Source of the DNA: Cyanophora paradoxa
Lineage: Eukaryota; Glaucocystophyceae; Cyanophorales; Cyanophoraceae
Reading direction: 5' to 3'
Length of the DNA: 64,000 bases
Assembly (NCBI GenBank): GCA_004431415.1
Contig: QPMI01000477.1
Location: 310,001-374,000, forward strand
Below the pieces are notes generated by a model, which did no database searches, was not told where the DNA came from, and saw only the letters and a program-made list of their open reading frames with translations. A program made the position numbers and the translations under genes. Below are positions 46,301 through 57,890 of the stretch, piece after piece. Each line of letters starts with the position of its first letter. The first letter of the stretch is position 1.

Positions 46301-48833
46301 GCGGCTCAGCGGCGGCGCGGGCCGACTTCGTTCGCACCGGGCGGTGTCCCCGAACTCGGGCTCGAGCACCAGAACGGGGACCCCGCTGCGACGCCGGCGC
46401 GAGGCCGGGCGGGCCGGGCCAGGATCAGCGCATGCATATGGCGTGCGAGGTCGAGCAGAGCGGGGCAGAGCGGTGCGATACGCTCTAAATACGCGATAAT
46501 TGTAGGTAGATTCTCAGGGAGGGCCGCCGCGGACCAGGTCTCGGCGAGATAGATTATGCGCTCTAAGTGCGCTCTTAGGGAGGGCCGACGCTGACCTCGA
46601 CGTTTCTAACCGATGGCTAAAGAATAGATAGGCGATAAGGTGGCTAGATAAACGATGCGCTCTAAGCACGCTCTTAGTACGATACGATACGCTCTTGGGG
46701 AGTGCCGGCGCTGGCGTTTTTAACCGATGTCATAAATTCGGTTAAGAGCGGGGATGCGGACCAGGTCTCGGCGAGGCGGAGGGCCTCGGCGCAGGCGCGG
46801 GAGCGGCCGGTGCCGCCGTCGCCCTCCAGAACGAGGACGCCCCCGCCGGGGCCGGCGCGCGCCCCCGCCAGGAACCGCACCAGCTGCTCCGTCGCCTCCG
46901 GGCGGCCCTCCAGCAGCCGCCCCTCCTCCTGCGCCTGAGGCGGGGCTTGTTGGGGTGGGGGGAACGGGGAGAACGAGGGGGGCCCCGCACCGCCTCCTCC
47001 AGCTGCTGACGGATGGCGGCGGCGGCGGCGGCGCCGGCCTCGGCGCCGGCGGGCGCGGCGGCAGTCCATGCGGGCCCCGAACGGCCGGACGGGCGGCGGC
47101 GGCGGCAGCAGCGGCGGCGGCGGCGCCGCCAGCCGGCTCCGGCCCCTGGCCCAAGGCCTCGACCGGGTCGAGCTCGACGGGCCCGCGCGTGTCGGGATCG
47201 GCGGCGGCGGCGGCGCGCGACGCTAGGTACGCGCCGTGCGACGCGCTCCGCCGCAGCTGCAGCTTCGTCATGCTCTCCCGCAGCCTGCGAGCGAAGCCCG
47301 CCGGTGAGGGAGTACCCCCGCTTGGGGCCGGGGCGCGTGTACGTACCCCTGGACGGCGGAGGGTATGGCGGCGAGGCGGTCCTCGCGGCGGCCGAGGAGG
47401 CGGTAGGGCACCGTGGGGCCCGGCGTCCCCTGCGAGCGGGCGGGCGGGCGATCGTGAGCGTGAGCGGGCGCCGCGGAATGTAAGAGAATGGCGAGCGGGG
47501 CTCGCGATCTTCAGCTATCGCATAGGATTCGCCTATCCTATGCACGATCGGTAGGTAGCGCTGTAGATCTGTCGATCTATCCATTTATCCGGACCCTTCT
47601 TCAGGTATCTTAGCCTCTGCTATCTTCGCCTATCTTCTCATTTAGTCTGGGCCCGGGGCCGGCACCTTGAGCGTGACGGGGGCGAGCTGCTCGACGGCGA
47701 AGCGGGGCCCGAGGGCGCCCCGCGTCGCCCCGTCCACGAGGACCGCCCCGCCGGCCACGCCCATCAGGCGAGAGGCGAGGTTGACCGCCCGCCCCAGCAC
47801 TGCTCGAGCGGGCGGATCAGAGTTAGAGGCAGCTCTTGCGCCTTCGCGCCGCTGTCTCGCAGCGCTAAGGTCTGTCGCTCTTTCCTCGAGACGAAGCTTT
47901 AATGTTTCCTACAACCTCTTTCCTAGAGACGGAGCCGCAGGACTTTCCCCGCCCCAGCACTGCCCGTTCGAGCGGGCGGGAGGGCGCACCCGAGTCGACG
48001 TCAGAGGCGGCTAACTATAAACCGGCGGCTCTCAGTCTCCTTCTAGAAGCTCTGCCTTTGATTCTCTTAGAAGCGCTTTCCTAGAAACCTAGACCTTCGA
48101 AGCCCTTTCCTAGAGATGAAGCCTAGATCCAGAGTCTTTCGCGCCGTTGTACTCGTAGCGCTAAGTTCTGTCGCTCTTTAAATTCCCTAGAGGCGAAGCT
48201 TGAATTCGATGTTTCCTACAACCTCTCTTCTGGAGACGAAGCCGCGAGACTCGAGCTATAAATTTGAATTTCGCACCGTTGTACTCGCAGCGCTGGGCGT
48301 CGCCGACGATGCCGCAGAAGACGCGGCCGGTGGTCACGCCGATGGAGACCGGGCCGAGCCGCCGCGCCGCGAACTGGGGAGGGGCCAGGCGAGGCGAGGC
48401 GGCGTCGACGTCAGCGGATCGGAGGGCGCTGGAATCCGGAGGCGGGGCGCGCGCGGCCTTCAACGGTACACATAGCCTTCATTTTCAACGGCATAGCCAG
48501 CGGCAGCTGTCTTAAGTAGGGGGAACCTTCAGATGGGCGTCGTCCTTAAGATGGGAGTCGTCCTTAAGATGGGCGCCGCGCGGGCCGCACCTCGTCGCGG
48601 ATGCGGAGGGCGGCCGTGCAGGCGCGCTCGGGGTCGTCGTGGCCGGCCGTCCCGAGGGCGCCCCACGTGATCAGGCAGCACAGGCCCTTGTCGTCGCTGC
48701 GGTCGCGAAGTAAATTTAGTTTAGCTAGGGCGAAGCTCGATGGCGGGTGACGGAGGCAAGCGCGGGGCCGCCGGGCGGACCAGAAGCAGGAGCGGAGGAC
48801 TCCGGAGGCGAGGGCGGCCGACGTCTGCGGGGG

Positions 48834-48877
<44 letters not shown>

Positions 48878-51773
48878 CCGCGGGCGTTCCGATGTCAGCG
48901 AACGTCGAACCCAAGACGTAAGCCACATCCTACCCAAACCCTATCCCCTCCGCGCTCGCACCTGGATGCAGCGGAGGGCGGTGTGGAGCCAGGCGAGGCG
49001 GCGCTCCGGGGCGTCGGCGTCGAGGCGGGCGAAGCCGTCCACGGAGATGAAGGCGGCCGAGAGGATCCGCAGCTCGTTCGTGATCCTGGGGGGGGGGGGG
49101 GGGGGGGGGAAGGAGGGGGAGGGGGCGAGTTGGACGAGGGGGGGGGGGGGGGGGGGCGGGAGGGACGAAGGGGGGCGCAGGTCCCTACTACAGCGAGAGC
49201 TCTGGATCCGTCGCATTTGATTGGAGGGGGAGGGGAGCAGATCTCTACAGCGAGAGCTCTAGCTCTAGATCGCTGGGCTCTTTCCGTTTCCGGCGAGTTG
49301 GACGAGGGGGAGGCAGGGGGAGGGGGAGGGGAAGGGAGGCAGGGGGGCGCAGGTCCCTCCAGATTAAGCTCTAGATCCGTTACGTTTTCATGTCGAATTA
49401 TGCTTCGCTGTGCCAGCTGCAGCTGCAGGGATCAGGGGCGGGGCGGGGCGGGGCGGGGCGGACCGGTCGCCAGCCTCGAGGGCGAGGGCGACGTCGGGGG
49501 CGAGCAGCGGCAGCAGCGCCGCGTCGGCCGCCGCCTGCGCACGCGAGCGAAGCGGGCGGGCGCGGGCGCGGGCGAGCTCGAGGTCAAACACGGCGCGCGC
49601 CGCCCATTCTGAGGCTGGCGCTGTATGCACGTGCTGTTGTTTTATGTTATGGTGGAAGGTGCGGGAGGCGGTAACACGATATACAAGATGATACCATATA
49701 TAGCGGGAAGAGGAGCGGGGGGGGGGAGGGGCGGGGGGCGGGGGCGGGGGCGGGGGCGGGCACCTGGACGACGCCGACGCCCTCGTCGTCGTCAGAGGCG
49801 CTGGAGAACCCGAGGTCGCCACCGCGGCTCCCGTCCGACCCCGAGAGCGGCGGCGACGCGGGGCCCGACTCCGCGCCCCGCCCGGCGCCGCCGGCCGCGC
49901 CGGCGGCGCGGCTGCTCCGGCGCCGCGCGGCGGCCGCGGGGGCGGCGGAGCGCGAGCGGCCGATGGAGCCGATGGAGGGCGCGGCGCGCGACACGGAGCG
50001 GACCGACGGGCGGGCGCCCTCGGGCGAGCCGTCCCCGCGGCGCCGGAAGCTGAGGCTCAGGGCGGACATGGCGGGCGACTGGGGCGAATTCGGCCCCGCC
50101 GGCGCCGGCCGGAGGGGGGCGAGGAAAGGTGCCTGGCGGCGAGGTGCGGGGCGGGGGAGGAGGCGCGCCCGCGCTGCGAGGCCGGTCCCTGCGCCAGGGC
50201 GCGCCGCGCGGCGGCCCACTCGCGGTCGCGCTGGATCTCGTCGGCGTCGCGGGGGCCGTAGACGGCGTACCCCCCTCGCACTCCCGCAGCGCCCGGAGCG
50301 TGTCGATGGCGCCCGCGAGGCCGGCGACCTCGGGGCCGCCGAGACCTCGCCGGCCTGCGCGAACCGCAGCGCCGGCGCCAGCCGCTGCAGCGGGGCCCCC
50401 ACGACGCACAGCTCCGGCCTCGCCAGCGGCGCCCGCCGGGCGCTGCTGCTCCGCCCGCTCCGCCCGCCCAGCGTGAGAGCCCAGAAGCGTCCCGCAGCCA
50501 CCGCCACTGCGCAGACCGCGCCGGCCGGCGTCAGCCGCAGCCTCTGAGATGCAGCGGGCGGTGCCTCGGGGGAGGGGGGGAGGCACCGTGGAGCTGCAGG
50601 GGCGGAAGCTCCGCTCCCCTGCGCCCCCGGCCCGGCACGGCCCGGCGTCGGCCCCCGGGCAGGCAGGGACAGATCCAGAGGGCCTAGGGGCGTGCGTGCG
50701 CGCACGAAGGGGACTTGGAGGAGGGCCCGTCCGCGGGGCCGGGGCCGGCGCCCCGGTCCTGCGCGACGTCGACGGCGAGCTCGAGGGCGGCCGCGCTCGC
50801 CTCCGCGAGCTCGTCCTCCCCCTCGGCGTAGAGCATCAGGAGCACCGCGTCCCCCAGGAACCGGACGCAGTCGCCTGCGCCGAGAGTCAGCGGCGGCGAC
50901 GTGGGCGGGATCCGAATCCGGAGGGGCGGGCGGGCGCGCCGCCGCGGGCGCGGGCGAGGCGTAGCACGCGGGCGAAGGTCGCATTCAGGGCGACGTGGAG
51001 GGCGTCGGCGCCGCGGTGCGCGCCGCCGCCCTCTGTGAGGCGCTCGGCGAGGGCCACGCTGCCCACGACGTCCACGAGGAGGCAGGCGGCCCAGAAGCTC
51101 TCGCACGCCGGCGAGGGCAGCGCCAGCGCCGGCTCCTGCTCGTGCTCCGCGTCGTCCAGGTCGTCCTCCGGATCCGGGCCCGGGCCCGGGTCCGCCAGCG
51201 GCGCCGGCGCCTCGCGCTCGCGCTCGCGGCCCAGGTCGGCGCCGCCCCGATCGGCATCGTCGCCCTCGGGCCCCGCCGACCGCCGCGGCTCGGCGGGAGC
51301 ATGAAGGGCGCCGGCGAGGCGGTCGCGGCGCTCGACGGGGCAGCGGTACCGGCGCCGGCGTCCGCCGCGCCAGGCAGCTGCAGCTGCGCGGTCTCGCTGC
51401 GCCTGCGCCGCCCGTGGCCGAGGGCGATGCGCTGGTGCAGCGCTGAGAGGAAGTGGCGGGCGACGCGGGGCGCCCGCGGGTTCGCGTCGGGGCCGAGCGC
51501 CTGCGGGCCGCGGAAGCTCATGCTGCGGAGGATCTCGAAGCTCGCCGGCGGCTGCGCGCTCGACGCCCCAACGCGCGTTACGGGGTCGCCTCCGGCGCCG
51601 CCGCTGGCCGGAGAGGCGAGGGAGGCGAGGGAGCTGGGCGCGTCGGCGGTGCCGGGGCTGACGCGCGCCGTGGTGCGCGTCCACGCGCTCGCCGGCGAGA
51701 GGTGCGCCAGCGACGAGAGCGAGCTCGGGGCCATGGTGCTCGGGCTCGAGCTCCCGAGCATCCCGGATTTCAT
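37376..51773 (-). CDS. Soluble adenylyl cyclase (ADCY10 type)
   Basis: Converts ATP to cAMP; animal ADCY10 is cytosolic and bicarbonate/Ca-responsive. The start is MKSGMLGSSSPSTMAPSSLS, followed by cyclase domain 1: ACLLVDVVGSVALAERL (near 51070), GDCVRFLGDAVLLMLYAEG (near 50850) and ELCVVGAPLQRLAPALRFAQ (near 50380). After a Ser/Ala linker comes domain 2: ELRILSAAFISVDGFARLDA (near 49030), SDDKGLCCLITWGALG (near 48670), VSIGVTTGRVFCGIVGDAQR (near 48320) and GRAVNLASRLMGVAGGAVLV (near 47750). The ATPase domain has a P-loop (LVLEGDGGTGRSRACAEALR, near 46800) and a Walker B (VDDAHALDSATARVLLRASA, near 44680). Next are SGGHPFGLHETLRELV and PDSLERLVLARLDRL. Helical-repeat exons run to a stop at 37376. 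It has several dozen exons. Introns hold mobile elements, hairpins and homopolymers. Domain order and number match ADCY10. Individual exon limits are approximate. Confidence 0.88.
38185..38355. mobile_element. MITE-like element in a cyclase intron, copy 1
   Basis: Ends read GATAGACAGGCTTAGGCGGC and, on the other side, the complement of GATAGCCTTAGGTGGCTTAGG. The interior has CACTCGGTGTTCTTATCAAC and GACCGTTCCGGGCGGC, shared with the copy at 44470-44600. It lies between coding exons of the cyclase gene. Confidence 0.65.
38961..39130. repeat. Inverted partial copy of the same intron element
   Basis: Contains CTTGATAAGAACACCGAGT, the complement of the ACTCGGTGTTCTTATCAA segment in the 38185-38355 element. 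It also has GGTCTAAGGTCGCTTGGGTG and CTAAGGTGGCTACGGTGGC, resembling its end. The other end is degraded. It sits in a neighbouring intron of the same gene. Confidence 0.5.
39797..39848. repeat. Perfect 23-bp-arm hairpin in a cyclase intron
   Basis: Arm GGCTTCTCTTAGTTGAACAA (extended by TTT), then six bases ATGATC, then the exact complement. Related single arms (TTCTCTTAGTTAAACAA) occur at about 39640-39700. It is immediately followed by a second hairpin at 39849-39905 with arms GCGTTCGCTCGGTC(G) and its complement. Confidence 0.75.
44464..44603. mobile_element. MITE-like element in a cyclase intron, copy 2
   Basis: Left end GATAGCCTAAGGTGGCGTAGG; right end the complement of GATAGCCCGAGGCGGCTTAGG. 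Interior CACTGGGTGTCC and ACCGTCCCGGGCGGCC correspond to the copy at 38185-38355. GATA repeats flank both sides. Confidence 0.65.
48835..48873. repeat. Uninterrupted run of 39 G (C on the cyclase sense strand)
   Basis: The tract is in an intron of the cyclase gene. On the sense strand it reads as a 39-base C run followed within a few bases by GCCCCCGCAG, an apparent 3' splice site. It is an extreme polypyrimidine tract, and also a place where sequence length is unreliable. Confidence 0.8.
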
Positions 51774-52928
51774 CGACGATCGATGCCGGCCCGTGCGAAC
51801 GTGCCCGAGCTTTCCGTCACCGGCTGCCGCGCGGGGCTGGAGCTTTCAAGGCTGCTGAGAGGACTCGAGGAAATCGTGCCGCGCGCCACTGCCGGGGCGC
51901 TGCGCATGCGTGGGTCGGGTCTCAGTGACTTCTGGGGAACGATGCGTGCCAAAAGACTGCAGCTGCTTACCGTGAGCGCCATTTGCGTTCTAGGGAGCGC
52001 GCGCGCCTGCCGTTGAGGTTGCGGCTGGGTGCGGGAATCAACCGCGCACGCATACGCTTTCGCTAACGCTTACGGCTGCAGTTGTTCGCGTTCCTCGCAG
52101 CAGCTGAACGTTAACGTTGTGCCGATGTCGAAGCTGACACGATCGCGAGGCCGAGGCCCGAGGGTGCAGCAGGGAGAAATGGGAAATCAGTTCGAAATCA
52201 CTGGGAATGCGTCGACGTCGACTCGGCGAAGACCGAAGAGTGCCGACGTTGACTCTCTGCCGAGCAGCTAGCTGCAGCCTGCAGCCGCGGCCCGCAGACT
52301 AGCTCCGCAGCTGCGCATTGCCCGCAGTCACGGCGCAGTGCGCGCAGGGGGTACGGGTTCTAGATCTAGATCTGCAACAGTACTAGTTCAACGTTAACGT
52401 TAACGTTTTAATTATTATTAACAGTGCTAGTAACTTAGTAGTAAGTAGTAAGTACAGGCTCGGCCGGTCTATTTTTTTTTTAAGATCTACGGTGGGCGTG
52501 CCCACTAGATCTGGGGCCAGATATCGATCAAAATTAATATCGGCGAAGCGGCGATTCGGGGCACAGGCCGGGCGGGATCGTTCGGAGCGCTACCTGATAG
52601 CCTATAGCTACTAGCTAGTAACCTGCTAGGCTTTAGCTTGAACCCCGTATGCGGCTGACACCGCAGTGACACGCCGGCTGTACATGTGCCGTGCCGCTGT
52701 CACACGTACAGGCTGTGTACGTACAGGTAACAGGTGCAGTGTGCGGCGGCGGCCGCCCCGGACCCCTGCCCGCGCCAGATCTAGCAGTAGATCTCGATAT
52801 CGGATGGGAGGCCGCGGAGTGCAAGCGACCTCGGCCCTGTTCCCATCGCGCCCTCAGCCTCACAGGCCGCCGCAAGCTGCGTACACGGGAGAAGGGGGGG
52901 CGGGAGGCGGGGGGCGGGGGCGCCCCCC
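51774..52928. other. Intergenic region between the cyclase start and the PRPF3 stop
   Basis: Probably includes the cyclase promoter and the PRPF3 3' end. It contains GTTAACGTTAACGTTAACG (near 52391) and many short palindromes. I see no supported gene. Confidence 0.45.
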
Positions 52929-55900
52929 TCACTCCGGCTCCTGGTAGTTGCGGGCCCTGCGGGGCGGCGCGCGGGCGGGGTCGGCGGCGGTGCGCATGCG
53001 GAGGGGCGGAGGGGCGGGCGGGGCAGGCGGACATGTCCCAGTAGTGCTCGACGGAGAAGCGTGCGAGGAAGGCCTTCGCGTCGGCGTCCGTCTTGCAGTT
53101 CTCGAAGCTGAAGCGGTCGAAGGCGCGCTTGAGGACCGTCCCCTGCCACGCCAGCACGCACCGGTTCTTCGGCCGCTTCTCGTCCTCCTCCTCCTCCTCG
53201 TCCTCCTCCGCCGCCGCCGCGCCGGCCTCGGGCTCCTTCTTGGCGGGCCGCGTGCTCCAGTCGATGCGGTGGAGCATGAGGCGCGAGTAGCGCTTGATGG
53301 ACTTGGCGCCGCCCTCGACGATGACGGCAGAGCAGCCCTCGCGCACGATGGCGACCCCCGTCAGCAGGTTCTGCTGCGCGTTCACGTCCACCTTGTACTT
53401 GTGCTGCTTGTGCTCCAGCCGGTCGATCCTGCGAGGCCGGTGAGGCCCGAGCGCGGGGGGCGGGGCGGGGCGGGGCGAGGGGGGTACCGGTAGAGGGCGA
53501 CGTGGATCTCGGTCTCCGTGTCGGCGAGGAGCTTGCTCCGCGTCTTCTCCGTCCGCTCCTCCTTCGTCAGCTTCCGCGCCGCGTTCGCGTCCTCGTGCCC
53601 CTTCTGCCGCGCCGCCACCTGCTCCCGCACCTGCGCGCGCGCCCCCCCGCGGGACCCGGGCCTCGGCACGTGCCCCCAAAGCTTCGCGCCGCCCCGTGCA
53701 CCTTCTTCTCGAGGGCCGTCGGATCTGCTACCGCCTGGTTCCCCAGCACCTTCATCATGTTCGAGAGCTTGACTGCGGGCCGTTCGGTCAGCCCGGGCGG
53801 CGCCCGGCGGGGGCCCCGGCCCGGGCGGGCGCACGCTTCGGCTCCGGGGGGGGAACGAGCCCCAGGCGGACTTGGTCCTGCTTCTCCTTCTCCGCCTCGG
53901 CCCGGTTCCGCTTCCGCAGCTTCTTCCGCTCCTGCGCCCGCCCGCCCGCCCGCCGGCCGGCCTCAGAGCGGCGGCGGAGGAGGAGGAGGGGCGCAGGGGT
54001 AGCGAGCGGGCCTTGGCGGTGAGCATGAGGGGCCGAATCGGGGGCGCGGGCGGCTCGGCGGGCGGCTCGATGGGGACGGGGTGCTGCACGTAGATCGTCA
54101 CGTTGGCCTCGTTCAGCGCGACCGAGCCGTCCTCGCCCACGCTCTCGTACGAGCCGCCGGCGAGCACCGGCTCGTCCCACCACTCCACCTCCGGCGTGTA
54201 CTCGAGCAGCGCCGGCGGCAGAGACTGAGAGGCGGGGCGGGGCGAGGTCAATCAAGGGGCGCGGATCGGGGCGGAGCGGGGCGGGGCGGGGCGGGGCGGG
54301 GCGGGGCGGACCAGGGCGCCCGAGGGGCCGGCCTTCTTGGCGAGGGCGCCGGCCCCGCCGACGGGGATCAGGTTCGCGTCGAGGCCCTCGGCGCCCTCCT
54401 CCGCCTCCCGCTCCTTCCGCTCCTTGTTCATCTCGTCCGCCAGCGCCTGCGCGCCCCGCCCGCGCCCCGCCCTCGGCCCAAACGCAACGCCGAGCGGGGC
54501 GGAGCGACGCTGAGGTACGGACCCTGGCGCGCATATGCTCGCCCTTCTTGACGAAGGTGCCCGGCTCGACGAACTTGAAGTTGCGCTTGGAGCGCGCCCC
54601 GCTCGGGTTGATCGGCACGCGCGGGTCGAAGAACGGGTTCTTCGCCCGGTCCGTCTCCTGCTCCCCGCCGCGTCGGCGTCGGCGCCGGAGCGGAGCGGCG
54701 CAGGCGCGGGGCCCGCTCAGGGAGGGCGGCGCGCACCAGTCTGGGGGTCTCGATCTTGAATGCCGCAAGCTTCTTGCGCATGACGTTCGCCTGCAGAGGC
54801 GCTTAGGGGCGGCGCGCGGGAGGGCGGGGGCGGGGGCGGGCGGGCCTTGAGGGTCGCGACGGGGGCGAAGACGGGCTTGTTGACGACCACCTTGCCCGAG
54901 GAGTCGAGCTCGCGACCCTCCTTGTCGACGATGAGGGGCGGCGGGACGAAGCCCTTGATCCCCATCGAGCTCATCGCGCCCATCGCGCCCATCTTCGCCG
55001 CCAGCGCCTGCGCCGCCGCCGCCGCTGCGCCCGCCCCCGCGTCGGGCCCCGCGCGGCCGGCGCGCGGGCGAGCGGGCGGGCGGGCGCAGCGGCCGGCGCA
55101 CCCGCCGCGATGCTGTTGGCCGAGATTGGTATGTTCGAAGGCGACGGAGCCAGCGGCGTCGGCGACGCCGCGGGTCCTGCCGCGGCTGCGTCTTTCCTCG
55201 CCTACGGTGCCAGGGTCTCAGCGGGCCGGCGCCGGCGCCAGGGCAAAGCGGGGCGGGGCGGGGTGGAGCGGGGCGGGGCGGGGCGGGGCACGCCTGCATG
55301 GCCTTCATCTGCTCCTGGATCTTCTTCTGCAGCAGCGCCGCCTGCTTCGCCTTCTCGACCGCCGCGAGCGCCTCCGCTATGTTCGACTTGGCGCCGGGCT
55401 CGCCGGCCTTGGCGGCCGCCCCCTCGCCCGAGGCCCCCGCCGGCGAGCTCTCACCGCCCTCTGGCTCTGGGGACTTTTTGGGCTGCAGGACCTTCGACGT
55501 GAGACTCGACACCAGCGACGCCAGCTGCGCGCACGAGCGCCGGCCCGTCACGCCCCGCCCGCCCCGCAGAAAGGAGCGAAAAGGAGGCTCGCCTGCTGCG
55601 GAGAGGGCAGGGCCGCCGCTATGGCCGCCACAGATCCTACCGGCTTCGCCGGCTCCGCGTCGTCGTCCCACCTCCGCTTCTTCCGCTCCTTCTTCTCCTC
55701 CTTGGGAGGGGCCGAGCCAGCCGCGCCCGCTGCTGCCCCCGCCGAGGGCGCTTGGCTCGCAGATGAACCGGCGGTGGGAGGCGGGCTTGGTGCTGCCGCC
55801 GGCGCCGCTGCGGCTTGCCCCGCAGCAGCCTCGCTCATGGCGCCCGACCCATTTGCTCGCCCACGATCATCCTCGCCGTCCCGGCCATCCGCCTTGCTGG

Positions 55901-56330
55901 GCTTGTCATCCCTGCCGATGCAAGACGCTTGAGCGCGCCCGCGGCGCTCGAGTTGCGCGGGCGGACCGGCTATCTTCTAGCTTGACTCGTTTCTTCCCGT
56001 CCTCCTCGTCCGGTTCGTGCTTGCGCTTCGCGTCCCGACTCTCTTCGGAATAGCGCTTCGCCCGCTGGAAAAGCCGCTCCACGAAGTGCTTGACTTCGGA
56101 GCGGCCGACAAGCTTCTCTAGCTTGGCTGCGGGCGGGAGCGATCGTCGGACGGCCGTCACGCGGCGGAAGGGGGCGCGCTGGCACCTTCGGCATCGCTGG
56201 CGGAGAGGTCCTTCTCGACGCATTCGACCACCAGTGCGAGCGAGCGCGACGAGGTGTCCGCCTTGACCGCCTCTAGCTTCTCCTTCGACCAGCTCCGTAG
56301 CTTCGCGACATGCTTCTCATCCAGGAACAT
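52929..56330 (-). CDS. U4/U6 small nuclear ribonucleoprotein Prp3
   Basis: Prp3 binds U4/U6 snRNA and Prp4 in the spliceosomal tri-snRNP. The start is MFLDEKHVAKLRSWSKEKLE. The first two exons form a PWI domain (LRSWSKEKLEAV, LVVECVEKDLS, KLEKLVGRSEVKHFVERLF). A low-complexity linker follows, with RWDDDAEP and NIAEALAAVEKAKQAALLQK. The Prp3 core then follows: KGFVPPPLIVDKEGRELDSS, NPFFDPRVPINP, FKFVEPGTFVKKGEHMRAR, PEVEWWDEPVL, QDQVRLGLVPPPEPK and KLSNMMKVLGNQAVADPTAL. The C-terminal domain has LTGVAIVREGCSAVIVEGGA, KRYSRLMLHRIDW, VLAWQGTVLKRAF and VEHYWDMS, and the gene ends RNYQEPE at 52929. There are about ten exons with GT-AG introns. It is divergent from the CCDC6-like gene with 87 bp between start codons. 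Confidence 0.93.
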
Positions 56331-56417
56331 CGCGCCAGCTTTGCAGCCGCGCCGATGACCGGGGGTACGGCCACGTCAGACCAGGCCGAAGAAACCGGAC
56401 GAAATCGCAGCCCTGCG

Positions 56418-57639
56418 ATGGCGGCGACGGACGAAATCGCAACCCTGAAGCATCAGTTGCAGCAGGAGAAGCAGAGGAACGCGACCTTGCAGGAAGAGCT
56501 GAAGCGGGCGAAGGCGGCCGCGATCCAGCTCCAGAACGAAGTCGGTGAGTGATCCGCGCCGCGGGGGACGAATAATGCGATCCCGTAGCCAAGTCCCTGA
56601 CCCCTGCGCCGCAGAGAAGGAAGAGGAGGTTCACACATTTGCCCCCCGTGACCGCACACCCGCGCCCGCTCTAACTTGCCGTCGCTCGGTTGGCAGCTCA
56701 TTACAAACCGTCTTACGAAGCGGGTAGGTCCCTCGCCGTCCCCATCCCCAGCCAAGCGACGACCTGATCGTCGTCGGGCAGTTGGCTGAGCTGCAGGCGG
56801 AGAAGGAGAGGCTAGCTCTTGAAGTGTACGCCCCGTTGTATACGTTCCCGCTTTGGTCCGTCTGACCGCTGATGCAGAGAACTGGAGGAGTGAGTCCTTG
56901 TTTGCGTGGGAGCAAGTGCAGCGGCTTGGCGCGACGCCCTGAATGTTTCCTTTCGCGCAGAGAGTATCTTGTGAACAACCTGCAAAAGAAACTCGACGCC
57001 GTGAAGCGGGAGAAGATCGACATGGAAAACCAGCTAGAACAGGAGCAGGTCCGTGTCTCTGGCCGGTCATCCGCCGCGCCACCGCCTCTGATCGAGTGCC
57101 CGATGCGCAGGAATACATCACAAATCGCCTTGTGAGCAGAGCTGACCTCCACAGCGGATCCCTCCCCTGGTCTTGCCTGACATCCGGCCACGCAGCAAAA
57201 ACAGCTCGAGAAGGCGATGCACGAGAAGGCGGAGCTAGAAAAGATACTAGACGAGGAAGCGACTACGCTGGTGGAGCAGCTCCTCCTCCGGATGCACTGC
57301 GAGCCGCCCGCCCCGAAGTACGTGCCCTGCCACTCGCCCTGCTCGAAGTGTTCACGCTTCCTTCCCCGGCAACAGCAAGCGGATCGATGCCGTTGAGGAG
57401 CGCGTCATTTCGCGGATGGCGAAGGAGATCGAGACGCTGCGGGTCCAAGGTCCGTCCGCTCGCTTGCGCCGCGGCGCTGCCGCCTCGCTTCGCCGACTCG
57501 GATTGTCTTCGTCCTCGCAGTCTCGTCGCTTGGCGGCAAGCCGATCATCAGCTCACCCCTCGTCAAGCAAGGTAGCCGCCGGCCGAGCTTGCAGTCCCCG
57601 CGGGCTGCCGTCGGCCAGTCGCCTCGCAAAGAGAGCTAA
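56418..57639 (+). CDS. CCDC6-like coiled-coil protein (DUF2046 family)
   Basis: Almost the whole protein is predicted coiled coil, built from the repeated pattern seen in CCDC6. The start is MAATDEIATLKHQLQQEKQR. Short exons then join in phase: LQNEV, KEEEL plus ITNRLTKR, LAELQAEKERLALEV, REYLVNNLQKKLDAVKREKI, DMENQLEQEQ, EYITNRL, QKQLEKAMHEKAELEKILDE, ATTLVEQLLLRMHCEPPAP, then AVEERVISRMAKEIETLRVQ and a Ser/Pro tail ending VGQSPRKES. The triple occurrence of E-x-x-(L/Y)-(V/I)-(T/N)-N-x-L is the family hallmark. Some exons are under 30 nt (EYITNRL), which is unusual. In animals CCDC6 is a phosphoprotein linked to checkpoint control; a role here is unknown. Confidence 0.85.
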
Positions 57640-57890
57640 CAGCGTGACCGTGCCGTCCCTTCCTCCTACGGCCCGGCGATTGCTGTACATTCGATTCCAT
57701 AGCTAGTTCAAACGCCTTCCCCGCCCCAAGCTGGACCACGCCTCCTTCCTGCCCTGCCCCCGCCGAAGTCGAACCTCCTACCTGCCCTACCTACCCCCTC
57801 AAACAGCCAATTTCATGATCAGGCAGCCCCGGCCACAGCCGGCTGTCCATGTCAGTTTGCGAGCACATTGTTTTGATCAGATGAACTTTT

